From Pseudobacter sp. (GTDB lineage: Bacteria; Bacteroidota; Bacteroidia; Chitinophagales; Chitinophagaceae), in the NCBI GenBank assembly GCA_017849455.1, contig JAFIGX010000023.1, positions 1 through 53,374 on the forward strand: 53,374 nt of DNA. Reading direction: 5' to 3'. Shown here one piece after another: positions 42,739 through 52,300 of this stretch. The translations under genes and the position numbers were made by a program. Position 1 is the first letter of the stretch. Each line of letters opens with the position of its first letter. The notes under the pieces are model-generated. The model made no database searches. It saw nothing but the letters and a program-made list of their open reading frames with translations, and was not told where the DNA came from.

Positions 42739-44007
42739 AAGTGTGTCAGTAAAAAGTTTAATAACTTTAAACTGGCAACATGGAAAAGAAAAACTTTGAT
42801 TTCGAGAGCTTCAAGAAGCAGGCTACCAGTCGTCTGAAGAACGGAGAAAGCCTTTTAGGTAAGGATGGAGTATCAACACCATTGCTGAAAGAGTTCCTGG
42901 ATGGGGCTCTGGATGGGGAGTTGGAGGCTCATTTGGAAGACGAACCAGCTGAAAATAATCGTAAGAATGGCAAAGGCCGCAAACAGGTAAAGACCTCGAT
43001 TGGTACTGTAGATATCAACCCACCGCGCGATCGCAACGGCAGCTTCGAGCCGGAACTGATTCCCAAAAGACATAAGACTTTAGGTGTAGATCTGGACCGC
43101 CAGATCATAGCGCTGTATGCTCGTGGGGCAAGCTATAGCGACATTCGTGATCACCTGATGGATATGTACGGTCTGGAAGCTTCCACTGCTACCATCAGTC
43201 GTGTAACCGATAAGATCCTTCCTCTGATCCAGGAGTGGCGTAGTCGTCCGCTGGAGCGGGTATATCCTTTTGTGTGGCTGGATGCAATTCATTACAAGGT
43301 TCGCCATGAAGGTCGAGTGGTAAGTCGTGCTGTATACTGCATTATCGGTCTCACCCAGGAAGGTTACAAGGAATTGTTGGGCATGTACATCGGGGAAAAT
43401 GAGGGGGCTAAATTCTGGCTGCAGGTGCTTACCGATCTGCAAAACCGGGGTCTGGAAGATATCTTCATTGCCTGTATCGATAACCTGACCGGCTTTGCTG
43501 ATGCAATCGAGAGTGTCTTTCCTAAAACAGAAGCGCAGTTATGTATTGTCCATCAAGTCCGCAACTCTCAAAAATATCTCTCTTACAAAGACCTCAAGCC
43601 TTTTATGAAGGACTTGCAAAACGTCTACAAAGCTACCACCATCGAGCTGGCGGAGCGCAGTCTGGATCAGTTGGAATCCAACTGGGGTGAGCGTTATCCG
43701 AAGGTCATAGAATCCTGGAGAAAGAACTGGCCCAGACTGAGCAATTACTTCCAGTACAACAAGGATGTTCGAAGAATCATGTACACCACTAACATCATCG
43801 AGGGGTTCCATCGTCAACTAAGAGCAGTCACTAAATCTAAAGGCGCCTTCCAATCGGAAGACGCCCTGATGAAGCTTTTATTCCTGGTGCAGGAAAATAT
43901 CTGTGCTAAGTGGAACAAGCCGGTCCACAACTGGAACCAAACATTAGCTCAATTATCTATTATCTTTAGTGATAGATTAAAACTTAATCTTTAAAAATGA
44001 CACACTT
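42739..44007 (+). mobile_element. IS256-family insertion sequence
   Basis: An intact-looking element of about 1.27 kb with one transposase gene. The ends are inverted: AAGTGTGTCA at 42739-42748 matches the complement of TGACACACTT at 43998-44007, and about 20 more bases match loosely (AAAG-TTAA-TTTAA pattern). No direct target repeat of 8-9 bp was found on the flanks. Confidence 0.85.
42780..43994 (+). CDS. IS256-family (mutator-type) transposase
   Basis: A 404-residue DDE transposase of full family length. The catalytic residues are D168 in FVWLDAIHYKVR, D234 in ACIDNLTGF and E341 in TNIIEGFHRQLR. The C/D-x2-H motif LCIVHQVRNS precedes the helical insertion. The DNA-binding N-terminus has the GASYSDIRDHLMDMYG region near residue 116. 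The frame has no interruption, so the element may be active. Confidence 0.95.
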   Translation: MEKKNFDFESFKKQATSRLKNGESLLGKDGVSTPLLKEFLDGALDGELEAHLEDEPAENNRKNGKGRKQVKTSIGTVDINPPRDRNGSFEPELIPKRHKTLGVDLDRQIIALYARGASYSDIRDHLMDMYGLEASTATISRVTDKILPLIQEWRSRPLERVYPFVWLDAIHYKVRHEGRVVSRAVYCIIGLTQEGYKELLGMYIGENEGAKFWLQVLTDLQNRGLEDIFIACIDNLTGFADAIESVFPKTEAQLCIVHQVRNSQKYLSYKDLKPFMKDLQNVYKATTIELAERSLDQLESNWGERYPKVIESWRKNWPRLSNYFQYNKDVRRIMYTTNIIEGFHRQLRAVTKSKGAFQSEDALMKLLFLVQENICAKWNKPVHNWNQTLAQLSIIFSDRLKLNL

Positions 44008-44407
44008 AATGTAGCACTACCTTTTAGTTTGGCTATAGTATTTTATAAACTGTGCCAGATTTGATGGACGATACAAATTTGTGTGGCAGACCGGGGAAAC
44101 ACTGAACGAATAGTTTGGGTATAGCCATTTAGATTGTCTGTAGCGGTGATCGACACTCTAACAAATACTTTGTAATTATAGAAAAATAAAAACTTCACTG
44201 CAGTAAAAAAATAGGCGATTTCTATGTTCTTAGTGTTAATATGTAAAACTCAGTATTTGATCGGGCAAACATGGTTGGTGTCCGATTGAATTTTTCCCTG
44301 ACAAGTCCCTTTGGCTTTTAGAGGGACATTGTCATGGAAAAATTATTGTAAGATTGGTTTAAACTTATCCGTCACTGTATGTAAGGACAAATAGTGACTA
44401 TTGCAGA
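44008..44407. other. 400-bp AT-rich spacer between the IS and the toxin operon
   Basis: No frame of useful length is present. One hairpin pairs 44300-44310 (GACAAGTCCCT) with 44322-44333 with a one-base bulge; it lies about 75 bases beyond the last stop of the leftward toxin operon and may end its transcript. Two partly similar strings (near 44031 and 44110, GTTTGG.TATAG) were noticed without further meaning. Confidence 0.5.
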
Positions 44408-44821
44408 TTATAGAATTTTTATAGACTTTAGAATAGAATCTAGAGTTTCCTCTTCTGTATGGCTATCATTTAAATTACAGTTGTAGGTAAGAAGGAGTAA
44501 TTTTTGATTGTTAAACAACATGTAATATTCCCAATAAGTACCATCTTCCAAAGAACCCTTAAAAGACGTAAAATTGGAATTACCTTCAATTTTGGGCAAA
44601 ACGCCATTAAAATTCACAGATAATCTTTCCGCAACGAATTCAGCTAATTCTTGCTTCAAATTCATCTTGTACTCTTCTGATATTCTATAACTCGATATTT
44701 GTAAGGAACCAACACCATTATTTTGATTATAAAAACTGACCAGGTTATCTTCTTCTAGATAATCCCAATCATCCGGTACAGATAGCTCATAAAAACGAGA
44801 AGGTGACAGATATTTTTTCAT
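44408..44821 (-). CDS. Putative immunity protein of the Rhs nuclease
   Basis: A 137-residue cytosolic protein (no signal or membrane segment), acidic, with an N-terminal YELSVPDDWDYLEED and a pattern of W-x2-L/P-D-W followed by a beta-rich core (SLQISSYRISEEYKM, WEYYMLFNNQKLLLLTYNCN). This resembles small PsbP/DcrB-like immunity proteins, a guess from the pattern. The start overlaps the stop of the Rhs gene (TAATG), so translation is coupled. Both it and the 3' end of the Rhs gene are more AT-rich than the Rhs core, as expected for an exchangeable toxin-immunity cassette. Identity as immunity protein rests on position. Confidence 0.6.
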   Translation of the reverse strand: MKKYLSPSRFYELSVPDDWDYLEEDNLVSFYNQNNGVGSLQISSYRISEEYKMNLKQELAEFVAERLSVNFNGVLPKIEGNSNFTSFKGSLEDGTYWEYYMLFNNQKLLLLTYNCNLNDSHTEEETLDSILKSIKIL

Positions 44822-47800
44822 TAAGGTTTAATTTTTGCAGGATCATAATAGATAACCTTTCCTGATTGCCCAGTTGCGTTTTCGTACTTCTTTATTTGTC
44901 TAGCTCCTTTTGCTCTACCTGATTTAGTATTAGGTTTTAGCTCAACAGGTTTACCACCTGGAGTCATGGCATCAGGTTTCAAAGTTTTTCCGGTTTGGGG
45001 ATCTTTTATCCTTGGCTCAGCCTGCCAACCTGACTTATTTTGTACTTTCGCTTTAAAATCCTTGTGGGCAGAATTACCTTTATTAATACTTTCTTTTATT
45101 GTAGGATTATTTGATCCTTTTCCATTCGAAGAATTTGAATTACTATTTACTTGAACCCTCCCATTTTGGCTTACCAAATTCTTAATTCCATTATTTGCTG
45201 CCATTAACCCATGCAAAGTTATTAAACCTCCGACTACAGTTGTAGGTCCCGTCACTTCCAAAGATAATCCACCAGTTGCTGCTGTTACAGCAAGTGAAGA
45301 TGCCGTTAACTCTCCTCCGAATGTGGCCTCTGCTCCACCGATAGCAATACTTCCTGCGTCAGCAACATCTAATCCCAGATTCCATCCCATCGCAACCCGT
45401 GAATCGGTTATTATTCCACTGGATGCAATTGAACCTCTAATATTTGATCCTAAATTATTATCAATTGCACCAACCACAGTTCCTGCAACCGCGCCTGTGG
45501 TGGCAACAGCAGCATCCTTAAGTATCCGCAAAAGTTCTTTGCAACAGCCTTCTCCTTCTTCAGGCTCATCACCTAATGGGTCACTGAAAGAAATTGGATT
45601 ATCATAATTAGAAGCATATGGAGTCCACATCTCCATATTGTCGACCTTCGGATCAATCTCCCACCAGCGGCCTATTTGAGGATCCAATTCCCTTAACTGT
45701 GCATCATAAACATTCAAACCAACATCACCTTCGAACTCTATTCCGTTATACTTCTTCCTGTTCTCTGCATAATCCGATTGAAATGTCCTGCTACTTATGC
45801 CTGCCATCATCAATCCAAACGGATAATACTCATTCGTCTCCAATATAGCCCCCCGCGTATGCGTCACCTGCAGGTTATCAAAGAACACCGCCAGATTGCT
45901 CTCATTGCTCACATAAATATACAAATATCCACTCTTCGTCACATTCACCGGGTTGTTGATGAACTTCACATGGTTCTTATATCCTCCTCCTACCTGTACC
46001 CCATCAAAATCACCAGTCACGAACCTGAACTGCTCATCCAGCAAGAGCCAGTTGATCGCTGCTTTGGCCGTATTGCTGCCCGGATTGTTACTGCTGATAA
46101 AATTATTCAGCGCTGCAGTATTGCCTGCAATGCCCGTAATGTCTGAGGCAGCAGCCACTCCCTTACTGCTCACCGGGCCACTGCCCACAAAAGCACTTAG
46201 CAACTCCGTCAACGCTACCGGCAACGGAGAGCCGGCATTGCCACCCGGCAGGTTGTAATACGATTCTCCTTTGATGATCACCTTATCACCACTCATCACC
46301 TTCAATACAATGCCTAAACCTGTCTTCTCATTGGTCAACCCGCCATGCACCCGGTACAGTTTGTTCTCAAAGCTCGATTGCGAGGCCCCGGTACTGGCCT
46401 TGTCGACGATCCGGCTGGGTATAATGTTGTAGACTTTCTCCTCCGTAGCTACCCGGCTATCTTCCAGTGTGGCGGCTGGATAACAATCCGAAGGTTGTTC
46501 TTCCGTCAGCACCATCCGTACATTACCCAGATGGTCTTTGACAAAATAGTCATACACGAACCGTTCCGGTAATGCCGGACAGGTATTGATCGTGGCTTTT
46601 TCCAACCTGATCCGGCCTTCTTCATGGGCGATCTGTTGCAGGGTATCATTCCTATATTCAAAACCTCCCAGATACAGGGTGGCAGTGGTGATGACGGGGC
46701 TCGCCGTCTCCTCTGTCACTGTCTTCTTTAGTTTATTACCCATGGCATCATACACATATTCAATCTTTCCCTTGTTCTTTACCTGGATTTTGGCAGGTAG
46801 GTTCAGGTGGTTGTATTCGATACCTGTCGTCGTGGCATCCCCGATATCCTTGTTGAAGTCTTTGACCAGGTTACCATTGCCATCATAACTATAGTCCGTC
46901 GCGGAAGCTGTTTTGTTGTGATTCAGGCTGGTCATATACGCCTGGGAGCTCCTGAAGTCACCCAGTTTGGTTTGCTCATCATTACTGCCATCGATCACAT
47001 TCTTCAACCGGTTACTGTTGGAATAATAATTGTACGAGAGGTTATCGATCATAGTGCTCCCACTGAGCTTCCACCCTTTTTGCTGCATCGACAATGTATT
47101 CCCATTGGCGTCATAGCTCAGATTGCTCACACTGTAGTCGATACCGGCAGACCGGTCAAAGACCGCTGAAGCACCGCTCCCCGATACATATTGCGTATAG
47201 TCGGCCCCTGTCAAGCGGTTCACCGCATCGTAACCAAAATCATATTTCCTCTTCTGCTGGTCGGTCTCATTCTTCCAGATCGTGCCCCCGATATTGCCAT
47301 TGTATTGAGGAGTGAACGTACCCAGACTGCCATTCCTGTCATACCCCAGTTCCATCCCGAAGTACTGGTCATTGTTCGTACTGCCCGTGACATAATCTTT
47401 GTTGATCGATAACATCCAGCCACGGATATTGTAAGCATACTCCATACCCGCCAGCGCCGTTCCGCTCACACCCGGTTTGTTCCCCTGCTTTTTCTTCTTT
47501 AACTGGCCCAGCTCATTGTACTCATGGCTAACAATCACTTGTTCTGCTTTCGAAATGACCAGACCATTGACACTGCTGCCTATTGTTTTCCTGATTGTCA
47601 GTACACGGCCCAGATCATCATAATCGATCCTGGTGAGCACATCATGACGCTGGGAATTGGTTCCGTATTTCACGTGATGCAGATAGGTCATCAACGGTTG
47701 ACCAATAAAGCTATATTGGGTGGTAGTTACATCACAGGCTCCTGTGTAGTTTTCTGCCTTTACCTGTATCACTCTTCCCTTTACATCATAAAAACTGGTA

Positions 47801-49272
47801 GTTACCAGGTCTTTGGTCCCGTCCAGCGTTTTTACAATGGTCCCGGTTACCAGTCCACGGGTGTTGTTACTTACTTCAATGGGTTGAGGATAGGGATAGA
47901 TCGTATTACTTGGGCTGTAAAACGCGCTTACTACACTATTGTCGAATGTTCTGTAATCGGCTGGCACACCGTTCGTCCAGCCATAGTCATCATAATAAGT
48001 TACTGTTAATACATCACTATAAGTGACTACCGGGAAACTCTGGTTCAAAGTATACATCGGTAAAGCACCACCGGGAGTATAGGTCTCATACATGGCAAGG
48101 CTTTGCCCGTTCAGATATCCCTGCATTGCCTGTTGGGTGGTGTAGCTGGCATTTACATATTTGCCTGTACAGATCGGACGGTTGAGAGCATCGTATTTGG
48201 TGAACAGCCAGGTATTGCTGGCCCGCAGGTTCGCATCCTGTGTCAATACCAGCCTGTCTCTGGAATCATAAACCATTCGCACCTCACCTGCACCCGGCAC
48301 CTTTTTAACGATCATTCTCCGGCGATCATCATATTCATACCGGAAACATTGCTCATTTAATATATCTCCATTCAGGGCGTTGAGATTCCAACTGTTCAGC
48401 TTCAGCAACTCTACACCCCGGGGCTGGATCACCCCACGGAGCTGGTGCAGGTCATCATAGATATAGTAAGTACAGAGCCAGCCCAAGTGATCTTTACCGT
48501 TACCATCGTCTGCCGTAGCTGTGAACTGTACTTTCTTTACAATTACCTGGCCATCCTTGTCCTTGAACTCGATCACCTGATTGCCTCGCTCATCTACCGT
48601 TACATTCTTGAACAGTTCGCCTTGCGGATAAGTACCGGGGGTACTGTATGATGCCAGTCCACCCGGATTATCATCGACTTTCCAGACCCTTATCTCATCC
48701 ACGGTCGTATTGAGCCAGTATTTGCTTTCCGTACCCCGGCCCGCACCTACCCAGCTATTACCGGGTGCCAGTGCCTTCTCAACACGGTTCAGCGGTGACG
48801 GCTCATAATTGGTCTGACTGTAATAAAATGTTTCTGCGGGATATTGAGTGGCACTGAAAGCTGCCTGTTGCTGGAAAGGGTTCTGCTTGAACAACCCATC
48901 GTTGATGGAAGTATTGCTGCCGGTATTATTGGCAGCAAAGGGCAGGTATTTGAAAGTCTCACGCCCGAATTCATCATAGATCACCGGTGTTACCATATCC
49001 ACCGCACTGCTACCCGTTACCAACGATCCTTGTTTAATGGTGGTCTGAATAGGACGCCCCAGTCCATCAAAATATTGCGTGATCATACGGGCTACGGACA
49101 AACCAGTGGTGATATCAAGGTCATTGCTATTACTCGTCGGCTTTACCACGTCCCAGATCCGCACGTAGTTGACCTTGCTTAAGGGTGAATAGGCACCAGG
49201 AACAGGACGCTGGGCACTGGCAGTAATGGAAATCACCAACAAGGGAAAGAAAAGGATACTATATTTACGCAT
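44821..49272 (-). CDS. Rhs-family polymorphic toxin with C-terminal PD-(D/E)XK-like nuclease
   Basis: A 1483-residue secreted protein. The signal peptide is MRKYSILFFPLLVISITASA. Residues ~35-180 match DUF6443 and are followed by many YD repeats (YDSRDRLVLTQ, YDALNRPICTG, YDAVNRLTGAD). The Rhs core ends with DPQIGRWWEIDPKV near residue 1200 and DPLGD at 1231-1235. After it come a Gly/Ala-rich stretch, an Asn/Ser linker and a tip of ~85 residues. The tip has LKPDAMTPGGKPVELK, giving D1434, E1444 and K1446 of a PD-(D/E)XK site, then RQIKKYE with Gln1459. The target is probably DNA or RNA. The N-terminal shell part matches its upstream partner gene. How it leaves the cell is unclear, since no T9SS tail is seen. 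Confidence 0.85.
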   Translation of the reverse strand: MRKYSILFFPLLVISITASAQRPVPGAYSPLSKVNYVRIWDVVKPTSNSNDLDITTGLSVARMITQYFDGLGRPIQTTIKQGSLVTGSSAVDMVTPVIYDEFGRETFKYLPFAANNTGSNTSINDGLFKQNPFQQQAAFSATQYPAETFYYSQTNYEPSPLNRVEKALAPGNSWVGAGRGTESKYWLNTTVDEIRVWKVDDNPGGLASYSTPGTYPQGELFKNVTVDERGNQVIEFKDKDGQVIVKKVQFTATADDGNGKDHLGWLCTYYIYDDLHQLRGVIQPRGVELLKLNSWNLNALNGDILNEQCFRYEYDDRRRMIVKKVPGAGEVRMVYDSRDRLVLTQDANLRASNTWLFTKYDALNRPICTGKYVNASYTTQQAMQGYLNGQSLAMYETYTPGGALPMYTLNQSFPVVTYSDVLTVTYYDDYGWTNGVPADYRTFDNSVVSAFYSPSNTIYPYPQPIEVSNNTRGLVTGTIVKTLDGTKDLVTTSFYDVKGRVIQVKAENYTGACDVTTTQYSFIGQPLMTYLHHVKYGTNSQRHDVLTRIDYDDLGRVLTIRKTIGSSVNGLVISKAEQVIVSHEYNELGQLKKKKQGNKPGVSGTALAGMEYAYNIRGWMLSINKDYVTGSTNNDQYFGMELGYDRNGSLGTFTPQYNGNIGGTIWKNETDQQKRKYDFGYDAVNRLTGADYTQYVSGSGASAVFDRSAGIDYSVSNLSYDANGNTLSMQQKGWKLSGSTMIDNLSYNYYSNSNRLKNVIDGSNDEQTKLGDFRSSQAYMTSLNHNKTASATDYSYDGNGNLVKDFNKDIGDATTTGIEYNHLNLPAKIQVKNKGKIEYVYDAMGNKLKKTVTEETASPVITTATLYLGGFEYRNDTLQQIAHEEGRIRLEKATINTCPALPERFVYDYFVKDHLGNVRMVLTEEQPSDCYPAATLEDSRVATEEKVYNIIPSRIVDKASTGASQSSFENKLYRVHGGLTNEKTGLGIVLKVMSGDKVIIKGESYYNLPGGNAGSPLPVALTELLSAFVGSGPVSSKGVAAASDITGIAGNTAALNNFISSNNPGSNTAKAAINWLLLDEQFRFVTGDFDGVQVGGGYKNHVKFINNPVNVTKSGYLYIYVSNESNLAVFFDNLQVTHTRGAILETNEYYPFGLMMAGISSRTFQSDYAENRKKYNGIEFEGDVGLNVYDAQLRELDPQIGRWWEIDPKVDNMEMWTPYASNYDNPISFSDPLGDEPEEGEGCCKELLRILKDAAVATTGAVAGTVVGAIDNNLGSNIRGSIASSGIITDSRVAMGWNLGLDVADAGSIAIGGAEATFGGELTASSLAVTAATGGLSLEVTGPTTVVGGLITLHGLMAANNGIKNLVSQNGRVQVNSNSNSSNGKGSNNPTIKESINKGNSAHKDFKAKVQNKSGWQAEPRIKDPQTGKTLKPDAMTPGGKPVELKPNTKSGRAKGARQIKKYENATGQSGKVIYYDPAKIKP

Positions 49273-49323
49273 ATGCGATTATATTATATTCTAAATAGTC
49301 ATTCAAATGATCAATATTCCTAG

Positions 49324-52300
49324 CTACTGCATTGTCCAGCATCGCTCGCTCCGGTTTTCCTGATAATCTGGGCTGATGCTATTATCGCTCCATTTATAAT
49401 GAAATGTCACCGACCATGTAGTTGAGTTGATCCGCACAGAAGACGTACAGACTTTCACACCTGTCTCGCAAACATTGTTGATACATTTTTTTTCATTGCC
49501 TGTGCAGGTACCTGTGTTGCAAACCGGACAAGCTCCGTTACTGGGAACTGTTACCGTACGGGTTTGATTATAGGTTGAGCTGGCAGGGTTCATGTCCTTC
49601 TCTGTAACGATCATATTACCGGTATTGATGGAACCTGTTGCTTCACAGACACCACTCATAGCCTGCCAGACAGGCGTAGTAACCTGGCCGCATGTCACCG
49701 GCTGTCCCTGGTAGTTATAGCATATCTTTTTAACGATATTACTATCCTTATCCCGGATCAGTGTCAGTCGGTTGAAGTGATCGTACTCATAATAACGGCT
49801 GATCCCTTTGGGATCGGTCTCCCGGATCATGCCCACCAGTGGTTTATAGAGATAGGTGTTCACCAGGCAACCGCTCAGCGTTCGCAGTTTGTCCAGTTCC
49901 ATTTGCATTCCTGCATCACTGGCCGGATTGTCGACCACAGTCAGGTTAATGCCGCTGCTGTTCACAGCATCCGTATAAGACCTGCCAACGATTTTCGCTA
50001 CTGGATATTGTTGGTGATAGCCCCAGATAAAGGAAGTAATCACTCCATCTTTGGCCGTATACTGCGTAATATTATTCTTATTGTCATAGGCGTTGAAGGT
50101 GATTTCCGTTTGCAGCGGGTTCAGCAGCACAGAGGATTGTATGGACGCCACCAGTGGTTTGGAAGAATAGAACTGATAGTCTGTTTTGGTGCGGGTAAGA
50201 TCTCCTCCTGTAACATTGGTCTTAGCCAGCTTTTTGTCAGTGGGATAGTTTAACATATTCTGTGCTCTCATGGCATCATATACAGAACCACTGGCGCTCA
50301 CTACATAGCCATATTCTTCCGTGCGGCTTTCATTTTTGCTGTTGATAATCGTTACTGTTTTCAGGTAATAATTATCGGAATCGAAAGTCCTGTCCTGCGT
50401 CTGTACCAGTATCTTTCCATTCTCGTAGGTTTTATTTTGCTCTTGCATTGCCTCTGCTCTTGTTATATACATGAAATACGGTACGGCCACATAATAGTTC
50501 GCAGTGAATCCATCCGAGGAGGCGATCATCCCGATTTTGAGATTGCGATGATTAGCCTGGTTGAGCAACTGGGTCTTTACTTTATTATAAGTGATTGCCT
50601 TCTCAGTTTTTACCACACCATTCTTATCCTTAACAACCTCCTTGGTGAGCATGCCGCTGAGATTGGCAAAATCCTGGGTCGGTGTATAAGGATACTTGTC
50701 AGGGTCATCTCCATTATCACCAGAGATCAGAGGATCATAATACCGTTCCGTCAGTGACCCATCCGATAGTTTTTCAATTACTCTTGTATAGACCATCGGT
50801 GCTCCGTTATAATAGCTGAGAGTATTGGTGGGGTTATTGCTTTGAGTAATGTGACGGGTGAGAACGAATACATTAAAGCCTACTGTATGGGTTACCGCAG
50901 TTCTGTAATAGCTGAAATCAGGGACATGGGTTATAGTGGCGGAAGAATGACCGTCGGGATTGGTATACTCAAACTCTCTGATCAATGGCTGCCCGGTACC
51001 CTCCGGGTCACTGATGATCTTTTTGACGCGAATCCCTCCTACCAGCTTATCCCGTTTACCGATATAGTAACGTGCTGAAGCAGATGCTTTAAAGGGATAG
51101 GTGAACGCACAATTGGCATTAGCGTCATAAATGAATTTGATGTTATAATCCTTGTTCAACGGCAAATTGATCACTGTTTTTTTGCCCGGGCTCAGGAATC
51201 CGCTATAAGGTCCTTCCACATAAGTAGAAAAACTATTGTCTGTACTCGTGATCTCGAAACGGGCGATCATTATGTCCTGCGATTGATCGAAGCAGGGTTG
51301 TGGGTTATTGGGGTCGGGGGTAGGCCGGGGATCGAACTCTTCGGTTTTGAGCGTGAACTCTACTGCTTCGCCGGTCCTTCCTGTAAGATTCATCAACCGA
51401 TCCAGCCCGAAATCGGCCCGGTTCCAGTCCGGTACGGTGGTTGTTAGTTTGTCCTCATAATAGTCCATCTCAGAATATGCCTGGTTACTCTCGTACTGAA
51501 AGGTGGTAAAGCCTCCGGTGGAATAAACGATCTTTTCCAGCACGGCTGCTTTGGCATACACGGAATCGGGCCGGCGGTCAGCCCCTTCCAGGTATGATGC
51601 ACCATAACGCTGCGCCACCAATGCATCGGCAGGCATTGAAGGAATGTAGATCAGGTTATTGCGGGCGGGATTCACATTGTATCCCCAGAAGTCGATGTTC
51701 TTCGATCCTCTTGTATTCAGAGCTGTACTATTGTAAATAAACAAGGTCGGCTTTGTAATCGTTCCGTCGGTCGATTTTTCATCGATCCGGTCGAGCCGCA
51801 ATCTTTTCGTGCCATCATTGCCTGATACCGTAGTACCGCCTCCGGCAGAGATGAAATAGGAATAGCTGAGTTGGAATTGACGGAATATAGTGTTCTGATA
51901 ATTTTTTACGATCACATTTGTCAGGGCTTTACTATGCAGCAGGTCAGTCCGGTCGAAATTATATTCGAAGCTCACCGTACTGCCATCCGGAAAAACGATC
52001 GAGCTGATGACAGGTTCATCCCCGCTGATAATATTGTAGGTGTTGCGTTCTGTGCTCAACTCAAACGTGGAGACAGTAGCAGATCCACTTAGCTTATCCA
52101 GGTCATAAGTCCGGCTCTGGTTGAAGCCGGTCTCATATTGGCTTCCGGTCTGAGGTCTGAAATAATTAAAGACGATGGAATCCTGCGAGAGGGGGTCAAT
52201 GATCTTAGTTAGCAGCCAACTGGAACCTAAATTCTGGGCCGTTCGTTCATCGATCGTCTGGGCATTGGAAACGATCTGGGCCGATTGGTGTTCCACATAT

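Noticed and set aside
42731..44015. Target-site duplication of the IS256 element
   Set aside because: ATTACAAA on the left and AATGTAGC on the right do not match under any of the end choices tried.
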